Below, piece after piece: positions 33,624-41,474 of a stretch of DNA of 51,773 nt. The notes beneath the pieces were generated by a model. The model worked only from the letters and a program-made list of their open reading frames with translations, did no database searches and was not told where the DNA came from. The stretch is from Planctomycetaceae bacterium (lineage in GTDB: Bacteria; Planctomycetota; Phycisphaerae; Phycisphaerales; UBA1924): the NCBI GenBank assembly GCA_027487735.1, contig JAIYDA010000003.1, forward strand, positions 1-51,773. Direction: 5' to 3'. Each line of letters starts with the position of its first letter. Positions within the stretch are counted from its first letter, which is position 1. Both the position numbers and the translations under genes were made by a program.

Positions 33624-34535
33624 TCACCACACGAGCTGTTCGCTGTCCTTCACGCCCAAGTTGGCATAGATCTCGCGCGTTGCGGTGCTGCGATTCAGCG
33701 TGTAGAGGTGCAGGCCCGCCACGTTGTGCTCCAGCAGGTCGCGGCATTGCTCCGTCGCCCAGTGCACGCCCACGCGGCGGATGGACTCCGCATCGTCGCC
33801 CGCGCGGGCAAGGGCCCGCAGCAGCGGCGCGGGGTAGCGTGCACCCAGGGCAAGCTCTGCCATGCGGCGCATGCCCGTGGCGCTCGTAATGGGCATGATG
33901 CCCGCAACGATCGGGACGCGGCCCCCGAGCATCTCCAGGCGCGAGCGATAGTCGTAGAAGTCGCGATTGTCGAAGAACAACTGGGTCACGATGAAGTCCG
34001 CGCCCGCATCGAGCTTGGCCTTCATGCGCTCCAGCTCGACCATGCGGTTGGGCGTCTGCGGGTGCCCCTCAGGAAAGCCCGCGACACCAATGAGAAAGCC
34101 CCCCTGCGGGTGGTTGCCCTTCTCGTTGAATCGCTTGATCGCGCCCACGAGGTCGCTGGCGTACTGAAAGTCCTTCCACGGGCTTTGGTCGCTCGGGAAG
34201 TTCGGCGGCACGTCCCCTCGCAACGCGAGGATCGCGCTGATGTTCGCCTGCGCGTAGCGTTGCAGAATGTCGTCGATCTCGCTGCGCGTGTGCCCCACGC
34301 ATGTGAGGTGGGGCATGGGGTCCAGCTGTGTCGCGGTGCGAAGCTTGACAACCAGGTCGTGCGTCAGCTCGCGCGTGCCGCCACCCGCGCCGTAGGTCAC
34401 GCTCACGAACGAGGGCTTGAGCTCTTGCAGCTGGCTGATGGAGGCGTAGAGCTCCTCGGCAGCCTGCGGCGTGCGAGGCGGGAAGAACTCAAAGCTGAGC
34501 GTGCGTTTGCCTTGGAGGAGAGAACGAATGGGCAT
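33624..34535 (-). CDS. metF: Methylenetetrahydrofolate reductase
   Basis: A 303-residue flavin enzyme reducing 5,10-methylene-THF to 5-methyl-THF for methionine synthesis. Family marks include SFEFFPPRTPQAAEEL with the catalytic Glu, SVTYGAGGGTRE, HLTCVGHTRSEI, ILALRGDVP, GADFIVTQLFFD and VPIVAGIMPITS. Length equals the bacterial single-domain MetF, without the eukaryotic regulatory domain. No ribosome-binding site is visible before the ATG. A TAGACT lies 15 bases upstream, which would leave a leader of only about 8 nt. Convergent with rny. Confidence 0.95.
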   Translation of the reverse strand: MPIRSLLQGKRTLSFEFFPPRTPQAAEELYASISQLQELKPSFVSVTYGAGGGTRELTHDLVVKLRTATQLDPMPHLTCVGHTRSEIDDILQRYAQANISAILALRGDVPPNFPSDQSPWKDFQYASDLVGAIKRFNEKGNHPQGGFLIGVAGFPEGHPQTPNRMVELERMKAKLDAGADFIVTQLFFDNRDFYDYRSRLEMLGGRVPIVAGIMPITSATGMRRMAELALGARYPAPLLRALARAGDDAESIRRVGVHWATEQCRDLLEHNVAGLHLYTLNRSTATREIYANLGVKDSEQLVW

Positions 34536-34727
34536 AGGGGATTCGCGGAGAGTCTATCGCCGTTTTCGAGCGGGTAGTTTGTGAATGTCCGAAGAAAAAG
34601 GCTCCCCCGAAGAAACGCTGGTGCTTCTGGCCCGAAAAATGGGAGCAAGCAACGGAAGGGGACCGAGAAAAGATCCGTGAAGGCGACCCAAAGATACCCA
34701 GAGACACCGAGAGACATGGGGTGAGCC

Positions 34728-35429
34728 ATGCGTGTTGCACAGCCGGTCGTTGGCAATCGTGGTCGGGCGTTCACCATCATCGAGTTGCTGGTGGTCATCG
34801 GCATCATCGCCGTGCTCATCGCGCTCCTGCTGCCGAGCCTTTCGAAGGCTCGTGAAGCCGGGCGACGCATCGGGTGCCAGAACAATCTCCGGCAGATCGT
34901 CACCTCGACGATCACCTACACGATGGACAACAAGGACAACCTGCCCCTGCCCAACTGGGGACCAACAGCCCGCGCCGTGGGCTGGCTTTATGGCCCAAAC
35001 GCAGGCGAGTTTGACGCAGCCGATCGCGAGTCGGGCGCGATCTGGCCATACCTCGAGAATCAAGGCACGTACCGCTGCCCCAGCCACAAGCCGCCGTACA
35101 CGGGCTCGGAGCACATGACCACATACATCATGAACGGCGCGGTGGTGGCTTATGGCGACTTTGACCGCAGCTTCCGCATCAGCCAGTTGCCGGGCGATTC
35201 GTTCCTCTACTGGGACGCGAACGAGGAAGGGCCCGTCGCGTACAACGATGGCGCGAGCTACCCGTCGGAGATTCTCCCAGGAAGGCACGGCAAGGCCGTG
35301 ACGCTCGCCGCGATCGATGGCAGCTCGGTTGCGCTGAGCACGCCCGACTTTTTCAAGGAGCTTGAAAAACGCCCGGGCGGCTGTGGTGCAACCCAGTCTC
35401 GCGCGACGGCCAGTGAACAAAGGTCGTGA
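34728..35429 (+). CDS. Prepilin-type protein (DUF1559-like, planctomycete class)
   Basis: A 233-residue protein with a class III/prepilin signal at residues 13-37: [16 protein letters not shown] with cleavage expected before Phe15, then a hydrophobic helix ending [15 protein letters not shown]. The Glu at mature position 5 is present. The exported part contains paired Cys and Trp-rich strands and a WDANEEGP segment typical of the pseudopilin-like proteins that planctomycetes encode in large numbers (often annotated DUF1559 or H-X9-DG). It would be processed by a prepilin peptidase and is presumably surface or periplasmic. Confidence 0.85.
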   Translation: MRVAQPVVGNRGRAFTIIELLVVIGIIAVLIALLLPSLSKAREAGRRIGCQNNLRQIVTSTITYTMDNKDNLPLPNWGPTARAVGWLYGPNAGEFDAADRESGAIWPYLENQGTYRCPSHKPPYTGSEHMTTYIMNGAVVAYGDFDRSFRISQLPGDSFLYWDANEEGPVAYNDGASYPSEILPGRHGKAVTLAAIDGSSVALSTPDFFKELEKRPGGCGATQSRATASEQRS

Positions 35430-35481
35430 ACAAGGGCAGCGAGCAAAGGGCATGATGGGGCAGCAGGCATGAGCATCGCAC

Positions 35482-35487
35482 TATGCT
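35482..35487 (+). promoter_or_regulatory. Candidate -10 (TATGCT), leaderless start of dus
   Basis: TATGCT followed by seven bases and ATG 35495. This makes 35495 rather than ATG 35483 the likely start, since the latter lies inside the hexamer. Confidence 0.4.
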
Positions 35488-35494
35488 TGTGCTC

Positions 35495-36934
35495 ATGTCT
35501 TGTGAGACCGAAAGCCGCAACGCCACGCCTCCAACGCCCGCCATCGCGCCAGGTGCCGACAGGCTGGACGTTCGCGCGATCGCCCGCAGCATTGGCAATG
35601 GCTCGTGGGACTGGCCCGGCGGCGGGCGCAATGCCAACGCATGCGTCGATCCGCGGATGGTGGGGCTCGTGCCGGGCTTCGACGCGCCGTTCTTTCAGGC
35701 CGGGCTCGCGGGCTACAGCGATGGCGCGATGCGCATCATCGCCAGGCGGCATGGCTGCCCCTTCTGCGTGACCGAGGCCCTGCTCGATCGCACGCTGCTC
35801 GCGGGCGGACGCGGGTTTGACAAGGCTGATCTGGGCGAACTGCACGACAACGTGCCGGGCGGAAGCGAGGACCATCCGCTCGCGTGCCAGATCATGGGGA
35901 GCGAGCCCAGCGAGATGGCCGCTGCTGCGCTCAAGGCGATGGAGCAGCGCAAACGCAGCGATCGCGCGTATCGCATGATGGCGTATGCCCAGGAGGGCAC
36001 GCTGCTGCCGCGCGAGGGCCAGCAGACACTGCGCCTGCCCGGGGGCGAAGTGGTGGGGCGGTTTGACCCCACCGAAGGCTGCGGCGACGACGACGCGAGC
36101 GATGCGGAGGGCAACGACTTTGGCGGGTGCGGCGTGCAGGAGGCGGACGATGCGAGCGAGGCAACCGGGCTGAACGACGAGGCCTCGCACGAACGCGCGA
36201 CCGGCAAGCACGACCGCGGCTTTGCAGTCATCGACGTGAACCTTGCGTGCCCCGTCAAGAAGATCGAGCGAAAGGCCCGAGGCGGGCACTGGCTGACCGA
36301 CCCGCGCGGCGCGATCGCGATTCTTGAGGCAGTGCGAGAGGCCGTGCCCAGCGACGTGCCCTGCACCGTGAAGCTGCGGCGCAGCTTCGACGACACGCCC
36401 GAGATGATCGCGAACTTCGAGGTCATTTTTCAAGCCGCGTACGACATGGGCTATGCATGGGCGGTGGTGCACGCACGCACCGTGCTGCAGAAGTATGTGG
36501 GCCCGTCACGCTGGACGTTTCTCAAGGAGCTGCGCGAGCGACACCCGGACAAGATCATTCTCGGCAGCGGAGACATCTGGGGCGTGGAAGACATCTTCCG
36601 CATGATCGGCTACGCGGGCATGAGCGGCGTGTCCGTCGCGCGCGGGTGCATCGGCAACCCCTGGATTTTTCGGCAAGCCCGCGAGATGATGGCGGGCGAG
36701 CCCCCGCGCGCACCCACGCTGGAAGAGCAGCGCGCGGTGCTGGGCGAGCACTTTCGCCTCGCGCTCGCGTGCGTGCGGCGATATCGCGAGCCCGAATATG
36801 CCGCGAGCATGATGATGCGAAAGTTCGGCATTCGCTTTGCGCAGCACCACCCGCGGAGTGACGAGGTGCGCAAGCGGTTCATCGCGGTGAAGAGCCACGA
36901 GGAGTGGCGGCGGGTGCTGGAAGAGGCGTATTAG
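35495..36934 (+). CDS. tRNA-dihydrouridine synthase with large insertion
   Basis: An FMN enzyme reducing uridines in tRNA D-loops. Blocks visible are APFFQAGLAGYSDGAMR, the active-site Cys in DVNLACPVKKIERKARGG (about residue 252), CTVKLRRSF, VVHARTVLQKYVGPSRW and GSGDIWGVEDIFRMI. It is 479 aa, about 140 more than usual. There is an N-terminal extension of about 55 residues and an insertion at about 151-243 that is rich in Asp, Glu and Gly (GCGDDDASDAEGNDFGGCG) and lies just before the catalytic strand. DusB-like, but the exact subfamily is uncertain. Confidence 0.9.
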   Translation: MSCETESRNATPPTPAIAPGADRLDVRAIARSIGNGSWDWPGGGRNANACVDPRMVGLVPGFDAPFFQAGLAGYSDGAMRIIARRHGCPFCVTEALLDRTLLAGGRGFDKADLGELHDNVPGGSEDHPLACQIMGSEPSEMAAAALKAMEQRKRSDRAYRMMAYAQEGTLLPREGQQTLRLPGGEVVGRFDPTEGCGDDDASDAEGNDFGGCGVQEADDASEATGLNDEASHERATGKHDRGFAVIDVNLACPVKKIERKARGGHWLTDPRGAIAILEAVREAVPSDVPCTVKLRRSFDDTPEMIANFEVIFQAAYDMGYAWAVVHARTVLQKYVGPSRWTFLKELRERHPDKIILGSGDIWGVEDIFRMIGYAGMSGVSVARGCIGNPWIFRQAREMMAGEPPRAPTLEEQRAVLGEHFRLALACVRRYREPEYAASMMMRKFGIRFAQHHPRSDEVRKRFIAVKSHEEWRRVLEEAY

Positions 36935-36941
36935 GAACAAA

Positions 36942-37044
36942 GAGGTGTCAAGGTTTCAAGGTGTCCAGGGAGGCTGCAGCGAGCGGTTCCGCCGTGTTTT
37001 CCCTCGACACCTTGACACCTCGACACCTTGACACCTTGACACCT
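36942..37044. repeat. Octamer GACACCTT array with inverted arm
   Basis: Five 8-bp units of GACACCTT/GACACCTC at 37005-37044, and an inverted partial copy at 36942-36965. GAGGTGTCAAGG and CCTTGACACCTC are perfect 12-bp complements, so a large hairpin can form between two convergent genes. No T-run follows. The same unit appears at 48630-48671. Confidence 0.75.
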
Positions 37045-37050
37045 CTCTTC

Positions 37051-38004
37051 TCACTGCAGCGGCGCGGTCTCGCCCGCAGGGTCTTCGCCGGCATCCACGG
37101 GCGTGAACGTGGCATCGCTGAGCACGTACATGCCCACCACCCAGTTCTTCACCACATAGGGCTCGGTGCGGAAGATGCCTTGCACCATGCCCGCGTTTGC
37201 GAAGCGCTCTTTGTTGCCCACGGCCTTCTTCAGCTTCACCTCGACGGCGTCGTAGGGCGTGGGTGGCACGCCGATGCAGCAGCCGTCCCACTGGTTCAGC
37301 ATGCTCAGCAGCTCGCGCGGGCGCTGCACCATGAGCGGGAAGGCGACATAGCCCGTGAGGCGCACGTGCTTGCCCTCGAGCATCGCGATGCGCTGCGGAA
37401 TCTTGTTCAGCTTCTTGCTCGGATCAAAGACCTCGTTCACGCTCACGAGCATCTCCCACGGCACGCGGTAGGGGTTCGCCTCGGTGCCGTCGCCCTTGAG
37501 CGTGAAGCGACCATCAACCAGCGTGGTGCCATCGGCCTGCGGCTTGATGTCGCCTGGCTCCACTTCAAAGTCGGCAAGCGTGCTCGCCTTGCCGCCGCCC
37601 GTGGGCGGGCTGGGCGTGGTGGTGGCGGGCGTGTGACCTGGGGCGTGGGCCGCTGCGGTGGCGGGCTTGGCTGCGTCGGCTGCGGCAGGGTTCGTCTGCG
37701 CTGTACTCGTCTCGGCCGGCTTGGACTGGGTTGAATGGGTTTCCGCAGAACTGCTCGAGATGGTTGGCGTTGCGACAGGTTCCGCTGCCTTCACGGCTGC
37801 GGGCGTCGGCGGCTGCACTTGCGGCTGCGGCGTGGGCTGGGCATCAAAGCGGTCGAGTGCTTGCTGCGCGGCGAGCGCTTCTGCTGTCTTCTCGGGCTGC
37901 AACACGGGCGCGACCGGCCCAGCTCCGCCGCTGGGCTTGCCCAACACAAAGAGCGCCGCACCCGCAACCAGCAACGCAAACACGATGGCCCAAAACGCTT
38001 TCAT
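37051..38004 (-). CDS. DUF3299-like exported protein
   Basis: A 317-residue protein with an N-terminal membrane anchor or signal (residues 2-22, KAFWAIVFALLVAGAALFVL) and a long Pro/Ala/Thr-rich linker (about 25-130). The C-terminal domain has VRLTGYVAFPL, a Cys-Cys pair in QWDGCCIGVPPTPYD and YVLSDATFTPVD. That pattern (a single beta domain with CC-x-G near the middle) is typical of DUF3299 proteins, of unknown function and often linked to metal handling. It overlaps the glycosylase stop codon by ATGA, so the two are co-translated. Confidence 0.7.
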   Translation of the reverse strand: MKAFWAIVFALLVAGAALFVLGKPSGGAGPVAPVLQPEKTAEALAAQQALDRFDAQPTPQPQVQPPTPAAVKAAEPVATPTISSSSAETHSTQSKPAETSTAQTNPAAADAAKPATAAAHAPGHTPATTTPSPPTGGGKASTLADFEVEPGDIKPQADGTTLVDGRFTLKGDGTEANPYRVPWEMLVSVNEVFDPSKKLNKIPQRIAMLEGKHVRLTGYVAFPLMVQRPRELLSMLNQWDGCCIGVPPTPYDAVEVKLKKAVGNKERFANAGMVQGIFRTEPYVVKNWVVGMYVLSDATFTPVDAGEDPAGETAPLQ

Positions 38005-39005
38005 GGGTTTGCTCCGGTGCTGCCTTTGGTGGGGATGGGCATGCCCAGGTGCTTGAGCACCAGGCACAGGTCGCTCCACACCTTAGCGCGGTTCTCCGGC
38101 GTGAACGCGCGGAGGAGATATGCAGGGTGATACGTGGGCATCACGGGGATGAGCAGGGGCGAGTCGCCCTCGCTCCGCAGAGACAGCGTCGCCCAGTTGC
38201 TCCGCAGGCGTGCCATTGTGTCGGTGCTGCGCAGCAGGGCCTGCGCCGCGGGCAAGCCCAGCGTGACGATCGCCTTCGGTCGCACGATCGCGAGCTGCGC
38301 GAGCAGATACGGGCGGCAGATGTCGATCTCGCGCGTCGTGGGCGTCGCGTTGTCGGGCGGTCGCGTCTTGAGAACATTACAGATGTAGACGCGCTCGCGC
38401 GACAGGCCCATGCCCACGATCATCTTGTTCAGCAGCTCGCCCGAGCGCCCGACAAACGGCTTGCCCTGCAAGTCTTCCTCAGCGCCCGGCGCTTCGCCCA
38501 CGAAGCACAGGTTCGCGCAGGGGTCGCCGTCGTCAAACACGATGTTCGTGAAGGCCGTCACGAACTGGTTGTGCGGCGCATCCTCTTCGTAACGGGCCCG
38601 AAGCGATGCGAGGGCACGCGTGCGATACGCCCGCTCGTCCTCATCCGCTGCGCGGGGAGGCGGGGAGAACGTGAAGGCTTCTGCGCTTGTCCCAGCCCGC
38701 TTCGCGGCGGGCTTGGCAGGGGGCGCGAGCGCCGGTGCGCTCGCTTGCTGTGCCGCGGGCGCGGCTGCCTTCTGCTCGCGCGGCACCACTCGGCTCGGTT
38801 CAGGCGCGGGCTGCCGCGCTGCTGTGGGCGAGGCTTGCATGGTCGGTGCTGGTGTCACCTCGGCGGCCTGCTCTGCCGCGTCGGGCGCCTCCATGCGATA
38901 CACCGGTACGCAGTCCACCCCCATGAGCTGAGCCGTGCGGGCGTGCTGGCGCACCAACCTTGCGAGTGAGGGCTGGGCGGGTGGTGGGGGTGTCGAGGCG
39001 GTCAC
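38001..39005 (-). CDS. Family-4-like uracil-DNA glycosylase lacking Fe-S cysteines
   Basis: Removes uracil from DNA. The catalytic blocks are clear: GEAPGAEEDLQGKPFVGRSG (170-189), VYICNVLKTRPPDNATPT (207-224) and the HPAYLL motif (293-298). Family 4 enzymes normally bind a [4Fe-4S] cluster with four cysteines. Here the N-terminal Cys pair is missing and the KCRPP Cys is Thr214; only the fourth (Cys230 in DICRPYL) remains. About 110 N-terminal residues are an extra Ala/Pro-rich linker. The start is GTG 39005. Overlaps the DUF3299 gene by four bases. Confidence 0.88.
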   Translation of the reverse strand: MTASTPPPPAQPSLARLVRQHARTAQLMGVDCVPVYRMEAPDAAEQAAEVTPAPTMQASPTAARQPAPEPSRVVPREQKAAAPAAQQASAPALAPPAKPAAKRAGTSAEAFTFSPPPRAADEDERAYRTRALASLRARYEEDAPHNQFVTAFTNIVFDDGDPCANLCFVGEAPGAEEDLQGKPFVGRSGELLNKMIVGMGLSRERVYICNVLKTRPPDNATPTTREIDICRPYLLAQLAIVRPKAIVTLGLPAAQALLRSTDTMARLRSNWATLSLRSEGDSPLLIPVMPTYHPAYLLRAFTPENRAKVWSDLCLVLKHLGMPIPTKGSTGANP

Positions 39006-39050
39006 AGCGTGATTGTTGCGTGCCTGCGGGGCGTGCGTGCCGGATGGCGA

Positions 39051-39494
39051 CTAGGGCTTCGGGGCAGGCTGAGGTGCCGGCTTGGGCGCTGGCTGCGGGG
39101 CAGGCTGAGCAGGCGCGGGGGGCTGGGCCGGGGGCGTCGCCGGAGCGGGAGTCGTGCCAGGCGCGGTTGCGGGCGCAGTGCCCGGTGCAGCGGGCGGAGT
39201 CGCGCCCGGCGCAGGCTGCGGTTCAGTCGCCGCAGGGGTGGTCTCCGGCGCAGGTGCCGTCGCATCGGGCGTCGTTGGTGCGGGGGCAGGCGTGGGCGTC
39301 GCATCGCGCGGGCCCGGCTGCGTGGCGCTTGGGGCGGTGCCACGACCCTGGGGCACCGCAGGTGCCTCTGCAAGGGGCGCGAGGTATGCACCCGCCAATC
39401 CACCCACGACAAGCCCGAGCAGCAAGCCCGGGATGAACAGCGTGACAAAGCCATTGTTCTTGGCCGGGGCAGAGGTTGCGTTCGCGTCGGTCAT
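39051..39494 (-). CDS. Membrane-anchored Pro/Ala-rich protein
   Basis: A 147-residue protein with one membrane span (about residues 14-38, VTLFIPGLLLGLVVGGLAG) and a tail of about 100 residues made almost wholly of Pro, Ala and Thr, ending in PAPQPAPKP-type repeats. No conserved domain. The tail would be extended and could cross the periplasm or bind peptidoglycan; this is inference. The low-complexity DNA makes the coding call less certain than for other genes. Confidence 0.5.
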   Translation of the reverse strand: MTDANATSAPAKNNGFVTLFIPGLLLGLVVGGLAGAYLAPLAEAPAVPQGRGTAPSATQPGPRDATPTPAPAPTTPDATAPAPETTPAATEPQPAPGATPPAAPGTAPATAPGTTPAPATPPAQPPAPAQPAPQPAPKPAPQPAPKP

Positions 39495-39655
39495 AGCGGA
39501 GAGGCCTCGACGAAGTGGTGCGTGCAAAGACGAAGGAGCAAAGCGAAAAAACGGCAAACGCTGTGTTTTCGTCCGGTCGTGGCGAGGATAGGCGGGGCCC
39601 CCGGGCGAGCACGAGCAGGCAATTGTGAAGAATGTTGGACGCGCGCCGACCGCCG

Positions 39656-40474
39656 CTACCGCGGTTTGGGGGCTGGCGCAGGGCTCGCGGGCTGCTCGCT
39701 CGTGCTCACGCGCACGAGCGGACGCAGCTTGGCCATCACCTTGGGGCCAATCCCGCGAACGGCTTCCAGATCTTCGACGGATGCAAACCGACCGAGCTTA
39801 ACGCGATGATCAAGGATGCGCTGGGCAAGCGCGGGGCCGATGCCGGGCAGCAACTCAAGCTGGGCCTTGGTGGCGCTGTTGAGGTCGATGATCGCGGATG
39901 CAGGCGAGGTGGGCTGGGCTGGCGTGGTCGCGGGCGTTGCAGCGGGAGGCACTGCGGGCGTGACGGCAGGTGGCGTCGCCAGCGCGGCGGGCGGAGCCAA
40001 CGCGGGTTCTTGCGGCGGGGCCGCGGGCACTGGCGGGAGCGTGGGCAGATCCATCGGCACGGGCGGGCCCAGCCCGGTGCGACGCACGGGAAGAAAGCTG
40101 AACTCCACGGCCGGGGCGACCGGTGCCACCTCAGCTTGGGTTTGCGCCGGGGCCACGAGAGGCGCGGGCGGCGTGAGCGCAGGCGTCTCGCTCGGCGTCG
40201 CCTGAGCGATGGCGTTCGGCGCGGTCACCTCGGCAGGCGCGGCCACAGGTTGCGAAGAGCCGTGCGGGATGAGCGTGCTCGCGGATTGGACTGGCATCTC
40301 GACTGGACCCTGGATTGGCACTTCCCCAGCAGGCACCACCGTGATGCGCGAGCTCCCACTGCGTGCCGCGAGTGCCATGCCCAAGGCCGCGATCGCAACC
40401 ACGCCCATGACGGCTCCCGCGCGCGTCGCGCTGCCGCGTGTGCGAACCTGCTGCCAGGAGGATTGCCTTTCCAT
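39656..40474 (-). CDS. ComEA-like helix-hairpin-helix protein
   Basis: A 272-residue protein with a membrane span (about residues 20-38), a Pro/Ala/Val-rich linker of about 130 residues and a C-terminal double helix-hairpin-helix domain: DLNSATKAQLELLPGIGPALAQRI and FASVEDLEAVRGIGPKVMAKL. This is the ComEA module, which binds DNA at the cell surface or periplasm during natural transformation. GAGGT before ATG 40474 favours this start over an upstream GTG. No other competence gene is nearby. Confidence 0.85.
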   Translation of the reverse strand: MERQSSWQQVRTRGSATRAGAVMGVVAIAALGMALAARSGSSRITVVPAGEVPIQGPVEMPVQSASTLIPHGSSQPVAAPAEVTAPNAIAQATPSETPALTPPAPLVAPAQTQAEVAPVAPAVEFSFLPVRRTGLGPPVPMDLPTLPPVPAAPPQEPALAPPAALATPPAVTPAVPPAATPATTPAQPTSPASAIIDLNSATKAQLELLPGIGPALAQRILDHRVKLGRFASVEDLEAVRGIGPKVMAKLRPLVRVSTSEQPASPAPAPKPR

Positions 40475-40604
40475 CCGCGACCTCGCTGCGTGCGAAGCCA
40501 ATCCGTTGGCGTTGGGGTTGATTGCGGGTGCGGGTCCTTGCACCCAACTGCCAAAGCACTCGACAACAGAGTGTAGTCGGCGGGCACGCGGCGCGTCACG
40601 GCGT

Positions 40605-40610
40605 GATAAT
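40605..40610 (+). promoter_or_regulatory. Candidate -10 (GATAAT) of the acetyltransferase gene
   Basis: TGATAAT, nine bases, then ATG 40620. Five of six bases match TATAAT. No ribosome-binding site; leader of at most about 2-3 nt predicted. Confidence 0.4.
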
Positions 40611-40619
40611 CTGCGAGCT

Positions 40620-41159
40620 ATGCCCTCGCACCAGCTTCATTACGAGCCACAACACCCCGCACCCGCGCTGACAATCGTCGATGCGCACGGGCCCGAGCAT
40701 CGTGAGGCGTTCGTGGCGTTGTGCAAGGAGTATGCCGCGAGCTTGCCCTTCAGCCTTTGCTTTCAGGGGTTTGAAGCCGAGCTGGCGAGCCTGCCGGGCA
40801 GCTACGCACCACCGGGCGGGTGCATGCTGCTCGCCCTGCGCGATGGCAGAAGCGTCGGGTGCATCGCGATGCGACCGCTGGCAGCGAGCGGCTACCTCGC
40901 GGGCGATGCGAGCCCCGCGTGCGAGATGAAGCGGATGTTCGTGCAGCCCGCCTCGCGCGGGCTTGGGCTGGGGCGCATGCTGGGCGAGGCGTTGCTCGTG
41001 CGTGCGAAGCAAGCGGGCTACGCGATGATGAAGCTCGACACCGAGACCACCTTCGTCGAAGCAACTGCTCTCTATCGCAGGCTTGGGTTTGCCGAAGCGC
41101 CGCGATACAACGACGATCCGCTGGAGCACACGATTTGGATGACGAAGAATTTGGGGTGA
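40620..41159 (+). CDS. GNAT-family N-acetyltransferase
   Basis: A 179-residue protein with the GNAT fold: KRMFVQPASRGLGLGRMLGEAL gives the acetyl-CoA pyrophosphate loop (R-G-L-G-L-G), preceded by beta strands (MLLALRDGRSVGCIAMRPL) and followed by MKLDTETTFVEATALYRRLGF, the usual final motif. The substrate cannot be predicted. A run of heptamer repeats starts at its stop codon. Confidence 0.88.
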   Translation: MPSHQLHYEPQHPAPALTIVDAHGPEHREAFVALCKEYAASLPFSLCFQGFEAELASLPGSYAPPGGCMLLALRDGRSVGCIAMRPLAASGYLAGDASPACEMKRMFVQPASRGLGLGRMLGEALLVRAKQAGYAMMKLDTETTFVEATALYRRLGFAEAPRYNDDPLEHTIWMTKNLG

Positions 41160-41227
41160 GGGGGAGCGGGGAGCGGGGAGCGGGGAACGGGGAGGAAGAA
41201 ACAGGAGACAGGAAACAGGAAACAGGA
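41158..41227 (+). repeat. Two heptamer arrays after the GNAT gene
   Basis: Five units of GGGGAGC/GGGGAAC, then after five bases four units of ACAGGAA. Both arrays keep a 7-bp period although their units differ, beginning directly at the GNAT stop codon. Confidence 0.85.
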
Positions 41228-41238
41228 AACAAGCGACC

Positions 41239-41278
41239 AAAAAGCAGGCCGCCCCGCGGGGGGCGGGGCGGAGGCTGC
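41239..41278 (-). terminator. Rho-independent terminator of tRNA-Val
   Basis: On the minus strand: GCAG, CCT, then CCGCCCCGC, a CCCCC loop, GCGGGGCGG, C, CTGC and TTTTT. A 9-bp GC stem, extended by GCAG/CTGC and followed by five T, ten bases past the tRNA-Val 3' end. Confidence 0.75.
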
Positions 41279-41287
41279 GAAATCAAG

Positions 41288-41361
41288 TGAGCGACATTGG
41301 ACTTGAACCAATGACCTCTTCCATGTCAAGGAAGCGCGCTAGCCAACTGCGCCAGTCGCCC
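41288..41361 (-). tRNA. tRNA-Val (anticodon GAC)
   Basis: A 74-nt cloverleaf on the minus strand. The acceptor stem GGGCGAC/GTCGCTC pairs with one G-U. The D arm contains CAGTTGGCTAG, the anticodon stem CTTCC/GGAAG holds loop TTGACAT with anticodon GAC, and the T arm ATTGG/CCAAT holds loop TTCAAGT. Discriminator A; CCA is not encoded. Confidence 0.95.
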
Positions 41362-41474
41362 GTCGACACAACGGTAGGGCGGGCAAGCGGCATGGTCAAC
41401 GCCCGGGGCTGGGGTGCGCGTGGGGTGCGGCAAGGGCCGAAAAGCCGCTTTCCCCAGCCACGCTCGTCAACGTC

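Noticed and set aside
35483-35494. ATG 35483 as the dus start.
   Set aside because: It lies inside the TATGCT hexamer; ATG 35495 fits the leaderless spacing seen at other genes. Without transcript mapping this remains a choice, not proof.
36935-37050. The inverted GACACCTT repeat as a rho-independent terminator.
   Set aside because: It can form a hairpin, but neither side has a T-run; described as a repeat instead.
41158-41227. The heptamer arrays as a CRISPR array.
   Set aside because: Units are 7 bp without spacers, and no cas gene is in the window.
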